Part shown: piece after piece, positions 43,788 to 53,206 of the stretch | Layout of the letters: each line of letters starts with the position of its first letter | Numbering within the stretch: position 1 is the stretch's first letter | NCBI GenBank assembly: GCA_023511625.1 | Contig: JAIMBD010000015.1 | Coordinates: 1 to 57,394 of the forward strand | Direction: 5' to 3' | DNA: 57,394 nt | Source of the DNA: Bacillota bacterium | Lineage (GTDB): Bacteria > Bacillota > Sulfobacillia > Sulfobacillales > Sulfobacillaceae | Notes under the pieces: model-generated | What the model saw: the letters and a program-made list of their open reading frames with translations, nothing else | Databases searched by the model: none | What the model was told of the DNA's origin: nothing | Position numbers and translations under genes: made by a program

Positions 43788-43820
43788 ATCGACGACAGCC
43801 GGAGAGGGGGGAGCAGACGG

Positions 43821-44360
43821 GTGTCGCGGATTGGCAGGATGCCGATCCCGGTTCCGCCCGGGGTCGAGGTGCGGATTGACGGCCAGCGGGTCGAGGTCCA
43901 AGGGCCCAAAGGCAAGCTGGTCCGGGTGCTGCGCCCGGAGGTGCGGGCGGTCCTGGCCGACGGGCAGCTCCGGATCGAGCCGACCGAGGACAGCCTGGAG
44001 GCGCGGGCCCAGTGGGGGCTGCATCGCACGCTGGTGGCCAACATGGTGGAGGGCGTGTTTCGGGGCTACGAGAAGCAGCTGGAGTTGAGCGGCGTCGGCT
44101 ACCGGGCGGCCAAGCAGGGAAACCGGGTGGTGCTCACGGTGGGGTTCTCCCACCCGGTGGAGATCGAGCCCCCGGAAGGGATCCAGTTTGACGTTCCCAA
44201 TCCCACCAACGTGGTGGTGCGCGGGTTTGACCGCGAGCTCGTGGGCCAGGTGGCGGCGCGCATCCGCAGCGTGCGTCCTCCGGAGCCCTACAAGGGCAAG
44301 GGGATCCATTACGTCGGCGAGCGCATCCGGCGCAAGGTCGGCAAGACAGGGAAGAAATAG
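43821..44360 (+). CDS. rplF: Ribosomal protein L6
   Basis: 179 residues with GTG start 43821: [40 protein letters not shown] and the C-terminal [20 protein letters not shown]. It lies at the base of the L7/L12 stalk. Confidence 0.96.
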   Translation: MSRIGRMPIPVPPGVEVRIDGQRVEVQGPKGKLVRVLRPEVRAVLADGQLRIEPTEDSLEARAQWGLHRTLVANMVEGVFRGYEKQLELSGVGYRAAKQGNRVVLTVGFSHPVEIEPPEGIQFDVPNPTNVVVRGFDRELVGQVAARIRSVRPPEPYKGKGIHYVGERIRRKVGKTGKK

Positions 44361-44374
44361 GGGGAACGGGTGGG

Positions 44375-44740
44375 ATGTACGCGCGCTTCAATCGCAGAGA
44401 GGCCCGGCTCCGACGCCACCGGCGCATCCGCGCCAAGGTGTCGGGCACTCCGGAGCGGCCGCGCCTTTCGGTGTTCCGGTCCAACTGCAACATTTACGCG
44501 CAGGTGATCGATGACACCACCGGGCACACGCTGGCGGCGGCCTCCACCCTGGAACCTGCCCTGAAGGCGGAGCCCGGAGGGCTGACGGTGGCCAAGGCCC
44601 GCTTGGTGGGTCGTTTGGTGGCAGAGCGGGCGTTGGCCAAGGGGGTTCGCAAGGTGGTGTTCGACCGGGGCGGCTATCGGTACCACGGTCGGGTTCAGGC
44701 GCTGGCGGATGGCGCCCGCGAGGCGGGGCTGGAGTTTTAG
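44375..44740 (+). CDS. rplR: Ribosomal protein L18
   Basis: 121 residues: a basic N-terminal tail ([20 protein letters not shown]), then [20 protein letters not shown] and the C-terminal [20 protein letters not shown]. It binds 5S rRNA with L5. GGGGGAACGGGTGGG precedes ATG 44375. Confidence 0.95.
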   Translation: MYARFNRREARLRRHRRIRAKVSGTPERPRLSVFRSNCNIYAQVIDDTTGHTLAAASTLEPALKAEPGGLTVAKARLVGRLVAERALAKGVRKVVFDRGGYRYHGRVQALADGAREAGLEF

Positions 44741-44771
44741 CGGGCGTCTTGAGCGAGGAAGGGGGTTGGAA

Positions 44772-45305
44772 ATGGCCAGACCGACCAACAACGAACCGGC
44801 GGCGGCGCCGGAATTCAAAGAGCGCGTGGTTGCCATCAACCGCGTGGCCAAGGTGGTGAAGGGAGGACGGCGGTTCAGCTTCAGCGCCTTGGTGGTGGTC
44901 GGAGACGAGAACGGGCGGGTCGGAGTGGGCTTAGGCAAGGCGGCGGAGATTCCCGACGCCATTCGCAAGGGGGTCGAGGACGCCAAAAAGCACCTCATCA
45001 CCGTCCCGCGTCGCGGCGGTACCGTCCCCCACCCGGTGGTGGGCTTGTTCGGCGCCGCACGGGTGATCATTCGGCCGGCGGCCGAGGGAACGGGGGTGAT
45101 CGCCGGCGGGCCGGTGCGCGCGGTGATGGAAGCGGCGGGCATCCGCGACGTGCTCACCAAGTCGCTCGGCACCAACAACCCCAACAACGTCGTGGCGGCG
45201 GCCATGGACGGCTTGCGGCAGATGCGCGATGCCGCGACGGTGGCGCGCCTGCGCGGGCGCACAGTGCGCGAGGTGGTAAAGGGGGCACATGCCCAGCATG
45301 GCTAA
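44772..45305 (+). CDS. rpsE: Ribosomal protein S5
   Basis: 177 residues from ATG 44772 (GGAAGGGGGTTGGAA upstream). Core: [40 protein letters not shown], the C domain [20 protein letters not shown] and [16 protein letters not shown]. It overlaps rpmD by 17 bases. Confidence 0.96.
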   Translation: MARPTNNEPAAAPEFKERVVAINRVAKVVKGGRRFSFSALVVVGDENGRVGVGLGKAAEIPDAIRKGVEDAKKHLITVPRRGGTVPHPVVGLFGAARVIIRPAAEGTGVIAGGPVRAVMEAAGIRDVLTKSLGTNNPNNVVAAAMDGLRQMRDAATVARLRGRTVREVVKGAHAQHG

Positions 45306-45504
45306 GATTCGCGTAACCTTGGTCAAGAGCCCCATCGGCTACGCCCAGGACCAGCGGGTCACGGTGCGGATGCTGGGGCTGCGCAAGATGTGGTCGAGCG
45401 CGGTGCACGAGGACACCCCCTCCATCCGGGGCATGGTACACAAGGTGCGCCACTTGGTACGGGTGGAGGCGGTGCCTGAAGAGGAGGCGACTGAGAAGCC
45501 ATGA
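45289..45504 (+). CDS. rpmD: Ribosomal protein L30
   Basis: 71 residues from ATG 45289; ATG 45298 (starting [20 protein letters not shown]) fits the family equally well, and AAAGGGGG does not decide between them. The core continues [20 protein letters not shown] and [13 protein letters not shown]. The gene overlaps both rpsE and rplO. Confidence 0.92.
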   Translation: MPSMAKIRVTLVKSPIGYAQDQRVTVRMLGLRKMWSSAVHEDTPSIRGMVHKVRHLVRVEAVPEEEATEKP

Positions 45505-45938
45505 GGCTGCACGAATTGCGCCCGGCGCCGGGCTCGAACACCCCCAAGACCCGCCGCGGGCGAGGGATTGGCTCGGGGTTGGGCAAGACTGCGGGCCGCG
45601 GAACCAAAGGGCAGAAGGCGCGGTCTGGAGGCCACATCCGGCCGGGGTTCGAGGGGGGTCAGATGCCGCTGTACCGGCGCCTGCCCAAGCGGGGGTTCGT
45701 CAACCCGTTTCGGGTGGAGTACGAAGTGGTCAACCTCAAGGACCTCAATCGGTTTGAGCCGGGGACCGAGGTCACACCGGAGCTCTTGCGCCAAGTCCGC
45801 TTGGTGCGGCGCCCGCTGCCGGTGAAAATCTTAGGTGAGGGGGAGCTGGACCGGCCGCTGGTGGTGCGGGCGCAGGCGTTTTCCAAGTCTGCGCGGGAAA
45901 AAATCGAAGCGGCGCAGGGGCGCGCCGAGGTGATCTGA
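45501..45938 (+). CDS. rplO: Ribosomal protein L15
   Basis: 145 residues: [60 protein letters not shown] and a C domain with the repeated basic helix. It overlaps the rpmD stop by four bases (ATGA) and ends one base before secY. Confidence 0.96.
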   Translation: MRLHELRPAPGSNTPKTRRGRGIGSGLGKTAGRGTKGQKARSGGHIRPGFEGGQMPLYRRLPKRGFVNPFRVEYEVVNLKDLNRFEPGTEVTPELLRQVRLVRRPLPVKILGEGELDRPLVVRAQAFSKSAREKIEAAQGRAEVI

Positions 45939-45939
45939 G

Positions 45940-47226
45940 ATGGCCCAGACGCAAGCGGTGCTCAATGCCTTGAGGGGTTCGGACCTAAACCGCCGTCTTG
46001 GGTTTACCCTGTTGATGCTGGTCGTCTTTCGGCTGGGCGCCCACATCCCGATTCCCGGGGTGCGGGCCTCGGTCATCCAGGCCCTGTTCCAAAACGGCGC
46101 CAGCGTCTTCTCCCTGCTCAACCTGTTCGCCGGCGGTGCCACGGCGACGCTCTCTCTGTTTGCGCTCAGCATCATCCCGTACATCAACAGCAGCATCATC
46201 ATGCAGTTGATGACGGTGGTGATCCCCACCCTGGAAGAGTGGTCCAAGGAGGGGGAGGAGGGGCAGCGCCGGATCAACACCTATACCCGCTGGGGGGCCC
46301 TCATCCTGGGTGCGCTGCAGTCGCTCGGCATCAGCTACTTTCTGTACAACTACAGCTATCAGGGGCAGTCGGTGTACATCCACCACGACATCGGCTCCTT
46401 GTTGCTGACGGCGCTGCTTCTGACCACCGGCACCATCGTGTTGATGTGGATCGGGGAGCAGATCAGCGACAAAGGGATCGGGAACGGGATCTCGCTGTTG
46501 GTGTTTTTCGGCATCATCTCCCGCCTGCCGTACGGGTTCAACACGCTAAGCCAATACCTGGCCGCGGGAGCCTTGAGCGTGACCAAATTGGTCATCTTCC
46601 TTTTGGTGGCTGTGGTTATCGTGGCCGGGGTGGTGTTCGTCAACGAGGGGCAGCGCAAGGTTCCGGTCCAGTACCCGAAGCGGGTGGTGGGGCGGCGCAT
46701 GTACCAAGGACAGACCACCCACCTGCCTATCCGCGTCAACCAAGCCGGGGTCATCCCCGTCATCTTCGCCATCTCGCTCTTGGTCTTGCCGTACACCGTG
46801 GCCAACTTTGTGCGGCCGACGTGGACGCAGTGGCTCGAGCAATACTTCGGGTTTACCTCGGGGGTCTACATCGCCTTGGAATTCCTCTTGGTGGTGCTGT
46901 TCACCTTCTTCTACTCCCAAGTGGTGTTCAAGGTGGACGACATCGCCGACAACCTCAAAAAGGCCGGCGGCTACATTCCGGGCATCCGGCCGGGCAAACC
47001 CACCGCCGAGTACCTCGGGCGAGTGTCGAACCGGCTCACCTTCATCGGGGCATTGTTTTTGGGCGTCGTGGCGATTCTGCCCAACTTTGTGACCATGGCC
47101 ATGGGCATCCCCGGCCTGTATTTCGGGGGCACCTCGCTGCTGATCGTGGTGGGGGTGGTGTTGGACACCGTCAAGCAGATGCAGGCGCACCTCCTGATGC
47201 GCCAGTACCAGGGCTTTATGAAATAG
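45940..47226 (+). CDS. secY: Preprotein translocase subunit SecY
   Basis: 428 residues, ten hydrophobic spans. Seen are VFRLGAHIPIPGV, the plug region SVFSLLNLFAGGAT, ALSIIPYINSSIIMQLMTVV, GNGISLLVFFGII, and the cytoplasmic loop KVPVQYPKRVVGRRMYQGQT where SecA and the ribosome bind. The C terminus ends LLMRQYQGFMK. It forms the export channel with SecE (17929-18144). Confidence 0.96.
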   Translation: MAQTQAVLNALRGSDLNRRLGFTLLMLVVFRLGAHIPIPGVRASVIQALFQNGASVFSLLNLFAGGATATLSLFALSIIPYINSSIIMQLMTVVIPTLEEWSKEGEEGQRRINTYTRWGALILGALQSLGISYFLYNYSYQGQSVYIHHDIGSLLLTALLLTTGTIVLMWIGEQISDKGIGNGISLLVFFGIISRLPYGFNTLSQYLAAGALSVTKLVIFLLVAVVIVAGVVFVNEGQRKVPVQYPKRVVGRRMYQGQTTHLPIRVNQAGVIPVIFAISLLVLPYTVANFVRPTWTQWLEQYFGFTSGVYIALEFLLVVLFTFFYSQVVFKVDDIADNLKKAGGYIPGIRPGKPTAEYLGRVSNRLTFIGALFLGVVAILPNFVTMAMGIPGLYFGGTSLLIVVGVVLDTVKQMQAHLLMRQYQGFMK

Positions 47227-47235
47227 GGGGACACG

Positions 47236-47895
47236 ATGAACCTCTTGTTGTTGGGGGCGCCGGGCGCCGGCAAGGGGACGCAGGCCAAGCGGCTGGCCGA
47301 GGTCCTGGGCCTGTTGCACCTGTCGACCGGCGACCTGTTTCGCGCCCATCTGAGTCAAGGCACGCCCCTCGGCCAGACCGCCCGCCGGTACATGGAGCGG
47401 GGGGAGTTGGTGCCGGACGACGTGACCTTGGCGATGGTCTTCGAACGCCTCGCCGACCCCGAAGGCCGGGCGGGATTCGTCCTCGATGGCTTCCCCCGCA
47501 ACCTGGCTCAGGCCGAGGCCTTCGCGCAGCGCTTGGCCCAAAGCGGGCAGCGGCTGGACTTGGCGTGTTACCTCCGGGTCGCCGACGCGGTGCTGGTGGA
47601 ACGGCTGACCGGGCGGCGGACCTGCCCGCAGTGCCAGGCCACCTACCACCTGCGCTATGCGCCCCCGCGCGAAGACGAGCGGTGCGACCGCTGTCAGGTC
47701 CCCCTGGTGCAGCGCCCCGACGATCGGCCGGAAACGGTGGCTCGGCGCCTGGCCGTCTACCACGCCGAGACGGCGCCCCTCATCGCCTATTACCGCGCGC
47801 AGGGGATTCTCCGCGAGGTGGACGGGGAGGCGCCACCGGAGGTGGTCACTGAGCGCCTCCTGGAGCTGGTGCAGGAAGTGGGGCGAACCCGGTGA
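47236..47895 (+). CDS. adk: Adenylate kinase, zinc-lid type
   Basis: 219 residues. The P-loop is GAPGAGKGTQAKRLAE, the AMP site HLSTGDLFRAHL and GFVLDGFPRNLAQAEAF. The lid carries four cysteines in CPQCQATYHLR and CDRCQVP, a structural zinc site common in Gram-positive Adk. It overlaps map by four bases (GTGA), as in the usual secY-adk-map order. Confidence 0.96.
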   Translation: MNLLLLGAPGAGKGTQAKRLAEVLGLLHLSTGDLFRAHLSQGTPLGQTARRYMERGELVPDDVTLAMVFERLADPEGRAGFVLDGFPRNLAQAEAFAQRLAQSGQRLDLACYLRVADAVLVERLTGRRTCPQCQATYHLRYAPPREDERCDRCQVPLVQRPDDRPETVARRLAVYHAETAPLIAYYRAQGILREVDGEAPPEVVTERLLELVQEVGRTR

Positions 47896-48644
47896 TCGAG
47901 CTCAAGAGCGCGCGCGATCGCGAGAAGATGCGGCGGGCAGGACGGGTGGTGGCAGAGGTCTTGGCCATTTTGCGCGAAGCCGCCGTGGCGGGGGTGACCA
48001 CGCGGGAGCTGGACGCGCTGGCCGAGGCCGAAATCTTGCGCCGCGGCGGGCGCCCCGCCTTCAAGGGGTACCACGGATATCCGGCGAGCCTGTGCGTCTC
48101 CATCAACGAGCAGGTGGTGCACGGGATCCCCGGCCCGCGCCGGCTGCAGCCGCACGACCTCGTCAGCCTCGACCTCGGCGCGGTGGTGGACGGATTTGTC
48201 GGGGATGCCGCCATCAGCTTTTTCATCGGCGAGCCCCCTTCGCCGCGGGCGGCGGAGTTGGTGGCGGTGACGGAGGCTTCGCTTCGGGCCGGGATTGCGG
48301 CGTTTCAGGTGGGCGGCCGACTGGGGGACATCTCGCACGCCGTGCAGAGCCTGTGCGAGGCCCACGGTTTCTCGGTGGTGCGGGACTTCGTCGGCCACGG
48401 CATCGGGCGGGCCATGCACGAAGAACCCCAGGTGCCGAACTTCGGCGCGCCGGGGCAAGGCATTCGGCTGCGGCCGGGGCTGGCGCTGGCCATCGAGCCG
48501 ATGGTCAACCTCGGCGGCTACGAGGTCGAGGTCCTCGACGACGGGTGGACGGTGGTGACGCGGGACGGCAGCCTTTCGGCCCACTTCGAGCACACCGTGT
48601 TTCTGGGGGAAAATGGCCCGGAGATTTTGACCCGCGTCGAGTAG
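47892..48644 (+). CDS. map: Type I methionine aminopeptidase
   Basis: 250 residues with GTG start 47892 inside the adk stop. The dimetal ligands are all present: two Asp in VSLDLGAVVDGFVGDAAISF, His in VGHGIGRAMHEEPQVPNF, Glu in ALAIEPMVN and Glu in HFEHTVFL. It removes the start methionine from new proteins. No N-terminal zinc-finger extension. Confidence 0.96.
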   Translation: MIELKSARDREKMRRAGRVVAEVLAILREAAVAGVTTRELDALAEAEILRRGGRPAFKGYHGYPASLCVSINEQVVHGIPGPRRLQPHDLVSLDLGAVVDGFVGDAAISFFIGEPPSPRAAELVAVTEASLRAGIAAFQVGGRLGDISHAVQSLCEAHGFSVVRDFVGHGIGRAMHEEPQVPNFGAPGQGIRLRPGLALAIEPMVNLGGYEVEVLDDGWTVVTRDGSLSAHFEHTVFLGENGPEILTRVE

Positions 48645-48652
48645 ATTTTCGG

Positions 48653-48658
48653 TAGAAT
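48653..48658 (+). promoter_or_regulatory. Possible -10 element before infA
   Basis: TAGAAT lies just after map. The nearest -35-like word, TTGACC at 48627-48632, is 20 bases away, which is too far for a good promoter. The 160-base gap to infA otherwise holds nothing I recognise. Confidence 0.3.
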
Positions 48659-48804
48659 AGATTAGTCAGACCCGGTGTAGGTTGAGAAAAGGCTGGGGAT
48701 CCTAACCAATTGACCAGCCTTGGGGGACGGGCGCGGGCGCACCGAACCGGCCCCCGAACGATGCGAGAATCCAGAACGAGTCGGGTCCGGAAAGGAGGAG
48801 CGGA

Positions 48805-49023
48805 TTGTCTAAGGAGGACGCCATCGAGGTCGAAGGGACGGTCATCGAACCGTTGCCGAACGCCATGTTTCGCGTGGAGTTGGCCAATGGGCACAAGGTG
48901 CTGGCCCACGTTTCCGGAAAGATTCGGATGCATTTCATCAAGATCCTGCCGGGCGACAAGGTGACGGTGCAGCTGTCTCCCTACGACTTGACGCGCGGGC
49001 GCATCACGTACCGCTACAAGTAG
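48805..49023 (+). CDS. infA: Translation initiation factor IF-1
   Basis: 72 residues with a TTG start at 48805 after a perfect AAAGGAGG. It reads [40 protein letters not shown] and [13 protein letters not shown], the OB fold that blocks the A site during initiation. No ATG lies near the site, so TTG is well supported. Confidence 0.95.
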   Translation: MSKEDAIEVEGTVIEPLPNAMFRVELANGHKVLAHVSGKIRMHFIKILPGDKVTVQLSPYDLTRGRITYRYK

Positions 49024-49067
49024 GAGCCCAGGCGGGATGCCGCGGGACCTAGGGGAGGGGGGAGAGG

Positions 49068-49181
49068 ATGAAGGTTCGGGCCTCGGTCAAGCCGATTTGC
49101 GAAAAGTGTAAGGTCATCAAGCGGCATGGCCGAATGATGGTGATCTGCGAAAACCCGAAGCACAAGCAGGTGCAGGGCTAG
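49068..49181 (+). CDS. rpmJ: Ribosomal protein L36
   Basis: 37 residues: [20 protein letters not shown], then [17 protein letters not shown], with the Cys3-His zinc site intact. GGGGGGAGAGG precedes ATG 49068. The following 186 bases to rpsM are GC-rich and without a gene. Confidence 0.95.
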   Translation: MKVRASVKPICEKCKVIKRHGRMMVICENPKHKQVQG

Positions 49182-49367
49182 CCAAGGTCCCGCCCGGCCC
49201 TCGCGTCGGCCGGCGGCACCCGGAGCAGGGGGCGTCGGCCGGAGGGCACCCTCCCTCTTCGGTGCCTGTCGCTGCGAAAGCCGCTCCGCCCCGGCGAGGC
49301 TTCGGGAGGCGGGGCCGGCGGCAGAGGGAGTTTGGAAGACGTCAACACACGCGTAAGGAGGATGTCT

Positions 49368-49739
49368 GTGGCCCGTATCGCTGGGATCGACTTGCCCCGG
49401 GAGAAGCGCATCGAAGCGGCCCTGCCGTACATCTACGGGATCGGGTGGTCGCTGTCGCGGAAGATCTTGGCCGAAAGCCAGGTCAATCCCGACACCCGGG
49501 TCAAGGACCTGACGGAGGAAGAGGTTGCGCGCATCCGCGAGGTGCTGGAGCGCAACTACCGCGTGGAGGGAGACCTCCGCCGTGAGGTGCAGATGAACAT
49601 CAAGCGCCTGATCGACATCGGGAGCTACCGCGGGCTGCGGCACCGGCGGGGGTTGCCGGTGCGCGGCCAGCGGACCAAGACCAACGCGCGTACCCGCAAG
49701 GGGCCGCGGCGCACCGTAGGCGCCAAGCGCAAGAAGTAA
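49368..49739 (+). CDS. rpsM: Ribosomal protein S13
   Basis: 123 residues from GTG 49368, giving the family start [27 protein letters not shown] lies six bases before it, while an in-frame ATG at 49362 touches the site. The end is [20 protein letters not shown] with a basic tail that contacts the P-site tRNA. Confidence 0.95.
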   Translation: MARIAGIDLPREKRIEAALPYIYGIGWSLSRKILAESQVNPDTRVKDLTEEEVARIREVLERNYRVEGDLRREVQMNIKRLIDIGSYRGLRHRRGLPVRGQRTKTNARTRKGPRRTVGAKRKK

Positions 49740-49769
49740 AGCCGGGAGAGGAAGGAGCCACAGCACGCG

Positions 49770-50162
49770 ATGCCAACCAGGCGAGCCACCAAGGGCAAGC
49801 GCCGGGATCGCCGCCACGTCGAGCGGGGAACCGCGCACATTCGTTCAACCTTCAACAACACCATCGTGACCATCACCGACCCGCAGGGCAACACCTTGGC
49901 GTGGTCTTCGGCGGGTCAGGCCGGCTTTAAGGGCTCCCGCAAGAGCACGCCGTTCGCCGCCCAGCTCGCGGCCGAGAACGCGGCGAAGGCGGCCATGGAA
50001 TACGGAGTGCGCGAGGTCGAGGTCTTGGTTAAGGGCCCGGGTTCCGGGCGGGAGGCGGCCATTCGCTCGTTGCAGGCCGCAGGGCTGGAAGTGAGCTTGA
50101 TCAAAGACGTCACGCCTATCCCGCACAACGGGTGCCGCCCGCCGAAGCGGCGCCGGGTGTAG
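49770..50162 (+). CDS. rpsK: Ribosomal protein S11
   Basis: 130 residues: [60 protein letters not shown] and the end [16 protein letters not shown]. It is a platform protein at the mRNA exit. GAGAGGAAGGAGCC stands upstream. Confidence 0.96.
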   Translation: MPTRRATKGKRRDRRHVERGTAHIRSTFNNTIVTITDPQGNTLAWSSAGQAGFKGSRKSTPFAAQLAAENAAKAAMEYGVREVEVLVKGPGSGREAAIRSLQAAGLEVSLIKDVTPIPHNGCRPPKRRRV

Positions 50163-50295
50163 GCGCCTTCTCCACGGCGGGGACGGATCCCCCTGGCGGG
50201 TGGTGGGAGCTTGGCGCCCGCCCCGCGGGGGATAAGGTTGCCCAAGCCCAAGACGAGAAAAGGCGACAGCAAACGAAAGGAAGGAGGCGCAGGCA

Positions 50296-50919
50296 TTGGC
50301 ACGGTACACCGGACCGGTCTGCAAGTTGTGCCGCCGCGAAGGCGTAAAACTCTTTTTGAAGGGTGAGAAGTGCTACACCGACAAATGCCCGGTGACGCGC
50401 CGCCCGTACCCGCCCGGACAACACGGGCAGGGGCGCCGTAAACTTTCGGAGTACGGCATCCAGCTGCGGGAGAAGCAGAAGGCCCGCCGCACCTACGGGG
50501 TGTTGGAGGGGCAGTTCCGGCGCTACTTGGAGTGGGCCTCCAAGCGTCCGGGCGTCACCGGCGAGATGTTGCTCCGATACCTCGAGCGGCGGCTCGACAA
50601 CGTCGTCTACCGGTTGGGGTTGGCCTCGTCGCGAGCCGAAGCGCGGCAATTGGTGCGCCACGGACACTTTGAGGTCAACGGCCGGCGCGTGGACATCCCC
50701 TCGTATCTCGTCAAAGTCGGCGATGAGATCCGCGTGCGCGAATCGAGTCGCGCGAAGGCCCGGTTCAAAGAGATGGCCAACACGCCGGCGCGCAACGTCC
50801 CCGGCTGGCTCGAGGCTCACCCCGAAACCTTAAGCGGGCGGGTGGTGCGCTGGCCCAACCGCGACGAGATCGACGCGCCGGTTCAAGAGCAGCTGATCAT
50901 CGAGTTCTACTCGCGGTAA
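50296..50919 (+). CDS. rpsD: Ribosomal protein S4
   Basis: 207 residues with TTG start 50296 after GAAGGAGG. The N-terminal zinc cysteines are [20 protein letters not shown] and C in KCPVTRR; the S4 domain has [20 protein letters not shown] and [20 protein letters not shown]. It is a primary 16S rRNA binder and in E. coli represses the alpha operon. The 133-base gap before it shows no gene. Confidence 0.95.
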   Translation: MARYTGPVCKLCRREGVKLFLKGEKCYTDKCPVTRRPYPPGQHGQGRRKLSEYGIQLREKQKARRTYGVLEGQFRRYLEWASKRPGVTGEMLLRYLERRLDNVVYRLGLASSRAEARQLVRHGHFEVNGRRVDIPSYLVKVGDEIRVRESSRAKARFKEMANTPARNVPGWLEAHPETLSGRVVRWPNRDEIDAPVQEQLIIEFYSR

Positions 50920-50970
50920 GGCTGGCCTTTCGCAAAGGAAGGGAGGCAAGGCCCGCTGGAAAGGGGGGCC

Positions 50971-51924
50971 ATGCAGATGACCGAAATCGAGAAACCCGAG
51001 ATTCGACGGGTCGACCAGAGCACGGATCCGCATTACGGCCAGTTCGTCGTGGAGCCGCTGGATCGCGGGTACGGGATTACGCTCGGGAACGCCTTGCGGC
51101 GCATTCTACTGTCGTCGTTGCCAGGGACGGCCATTACCTCCGTGCGAATTGAAGGGGTTCTCCACGAGTTTTCGGTCGTCCCGGGGGTGCGGGAGGACAC
51201 CACCGACATCATCCTCAACCTCAAGCGGTTGCCTTTGAAGTTGTGGTCCAACGAGCCGCACACCGTGCGCATCGAAAAAGAGGGGCCGGGCGAGGTGGTG
51301 GCCGGCGACATCATCGCCGACTCGGACGTGGATATCTTGGATCCATCCCATCACATCGCCTGGCTGGACGAGGGTGGGCGGCTGGCCATGGAGATGGTGG
51401 TGGAGCGCGGGCGCGGATACGTCCCGGCCGAGAAGAACAAGAAGCCGGACCAGGCCATCGGCGTCATCCCCGTCGACGCCATCTTCAGTCCCGTGGAGAA
51501 GGTCAACTGGCGAGTGGAGGACACGCGGGTCGGCCACATCACCGACTACGACCGCTTGACCTTGGAAGTGTGGACCGACGGTTCGCTGACGCCGGAAGAG
51601 GCGGTATCGATGGGGGCCAAGATCCTGACCGATCACCTCAAGCTGTTCATGGACCTCACCGACGGACTCGGGGGCGTCAAGCTGGGCGGGGACCACGAAG
51701 AAGACAAACGCGACCGGCTCCTGGAGATGCCTATCGAAGAACTAGACCTGTCGGTGCGTTCCTTCAACTGCCTCAAGCGTGCGGGGATCAATACCGTCGG
51801 CGAGCTGGTGAACAAGACCGACGAGGACATGATGAAGGTGCGCAACCTCGGCAAGAAGTCGTTGGAGGAGGTCAAGGAAAAGCTGGCCAGCCTTGGCTTG
51901 AGCTTGCGGCCTTCCGAAGACTGA
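50971..51924 (+). CDS. rpoA: RNA polymerase alpha subunit
   Basis: 317 residues (ATG 50971; ATG 50977 is an equally fair start given GGGGGG at 50963-50968). The N domain has [20 protein letters not shown] and [20 protein letters not shown]. The C domain, which binds UP elements and activators, has [20 protein letters not shown] and [20 protein letters not shown]. It lies between rpsD and rplQ, the standard alpha order. Confidence 0.97.
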   Translation: MQMTEIEKPEIRRVDQSTDPHYGQFVVEPLDRGYGITLGNALRRILLSSLPGTAITSVRIEGVLHEFSVVPGVREDTTDIILNLKRLPLKLWSNEPHTVRIEKEGPGEVVAGDIIADSDVDILDPSHHIAWLDEGGRLAMEMVVERGRGYVPAEKNKKPDQAIGVIPVDAIFSPVEKVNWRVEDTRVGHITDYDRLTLEVWTDGSLTPEEAVSMGAKILTDHLKLFMDLTDGLGGVKLGGDHEEDKRDRLLEMPIEELDLSVRSFNCLKRAGINTVGELVNKTDEDMMKVRNLGKKSLEEVKEKLASLGLSLRPSED

Positions 51925-51958
51925 CGGCGATAAGACGTCCCGAAGGAGAGAAAGAGGC

Positions 51959-52300
51959 ATGTCACGACATCGGAAGCTGGGGCGCCCCGGAGGCCACCGC
52001 AATACCATGTTGCGCAATCTCGTGACCTCGCTCTTGCGCGAGGAGCGGATTACCACCACCGTGCCGCGGGCTCGGGCGGTGACGCGGATGGCGGAGCGGA
52101 TGATTACCCTTGGCAAGCGGGGGGACTTGGCGGCGCGCCGGCAGGCACTGGCCTACATCTGGGACGAAGAAGTGGTGGTCAAGCTGTTCAGCAACATCGC
52201 GCCGCGGTACGCCGACCGCCAGGGCGGGTACACGCGGCTGATGCGGCTTGGCCCCCGGCGCGGCGACGCCGCCCCGATGGCGATCTTGGAATTGGTGTAA
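51959..52300 (+). CDS. rplQ: Ribosomal protein L17
   Basis: 113 residues: [40 protein letters not shown] and [20 protein letters not shown]. It closes the ribosomal protein super-cluster; a terminator follows. GAAGGAGAGAAAGAGGC precedes the ATG. Confidence 0.96.
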   Translation: MSRHRKLGRPGGHRNTMLRNLVTSLLREERITTTVPRARAVTRMAERMITLGKRGDLAARRQALAYIWDEEVVVKLFSNIAPRYADRQGGYTRLMRLGPRRGDAAPMAILELV

Positions 52301-52321
52301 GCCGCGCCCGAAGTCGCTCGC

Positions 52322-52358
52322 ACCCGTCTTTCCCGGGCCGACCGGCGGAAAGGCGGGT
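52322..52358 (+). terminator. Terminator after rplQ
   Basis: ACCCGTCTTTCC (52322-52333) pairs with GGAAAGGCGGGT (52347-52358), a 12-bp stem with one T-G pair, followed by a T-rich GTTTCTG. It ends the long rightward ribosomal cluster. Confidence 0.8.
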
Positions 52359-52420
52359 GTTTCTGTGATCCCTGCCGTGCGCCCAGGGACAGGCGACGGC
52401 ATCGGACCAGGAGGGCGAGG

Positions 52421-53206
52421 ATGGCTGTTCGATTCCGCGTAGCCTATCAGGGAACCCGCTATCACGGCTTCCAGCGCCAATCCGGGTCCGTGCCCACCGT
52501 GCAGGGGGTGCTGGAGGCCGTGCTGACGGAACTGTTGGGACCGGGGCGGGTGCGCGCGGCCAGCCGCACCGATGCCGGCGTGCACGCCCAGGGCCAGGTG
52601 GCGGTGTGGACGGGGGAGAACCCCATCCCCTTGGATCGGTTTGCCGACGTCATCAACCGCCGACTGCCTGGCGATATCTGGATCGACCGCCCGCAACCGG
52701 TGGACCCTCGATGGAACCCCCGGCGCCAGGCTGTCGCCAAAGCGTACTCGTACCGGTTGTGGGTCTCTCCCGAGCCCTGCCCGGTCACCTGGCGCCCTTT
52801 CGTGTGGGTGGTGGAAGGCCGGCCCAACTGGGCCGTGCTGGAGGCGGCTGCGCGCGCGTTTGAGGGCGAGCACGACTTCTGGGCCTTTCGCAGCGAGGGG
52901 TCTTCGGCCAAGACCACCGTGCGCCGGGTCTTGGTCAGCCGCTGGGAACGGGAGGCCGACGGCGCCATCTGGCGATACCGGGTGGTGGCCAATGGATTTC
53001 TGTATCATATGGTGCGGAAGATGGTCGGGGCTCAAGTGCGGGCGGCGTTAGCAGGGGATTGGACGCCCATCCGCACGGCGTTGGCGGACCCGCGCGCGGG
53101 CAAGATGCGGGAGTTGGCGCCTGCCGAAGGACTGGTGCTGGACTGGGTGCGGATGAGGGGGGAACCGGAGGATGCTCAGGACCTTGATCTTGGCGTTGGG
53201 CGCTAA
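52421..53206 (+). CDS. truA: tRNA pseudouridine(38-40) synthase TruA
   Basis: 261 residues: VAYQGTRYHGFQRQSG, the catalytic Asp in RAASRTDAGVHAQGQV, FRSEGSSAKTTVRRV and FLYHMVRKMVGAQVRAA. It isomerises uridines in the anticodon arm. GAGGGCGAGG precedes ATG 52421. In many Bacillota ecfA-ecfA'-ecfT separate rplQ and truA and rplM-rpsI follow; here both sets are absent. It overlaps the next gene by 35 bases. Confidence 0.95.
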   Translation: MAVRFRVAYQGTRYHGFQRQSGSVPTVQGVLEAVLTELLGPGRVRAASRTDAGVHAQGQVAVWTGENPIPLDRFADVINRRLPGDIWIDRPQPVDPRWNPRRQAVAKAYSYRLWVSPEPCPVTWRPFVWVVEGRPNWAVLEAAARAFEGEHDFWAFRSEGSSAKTTVRRVLVSRWEREADGAIWRYRVVANGFLYHMVRKMVGAQVRAALAGDWTPIRTALADPRAGKMRELAPAEGLVLDWVRMRGEPEDAQDLDLGVGR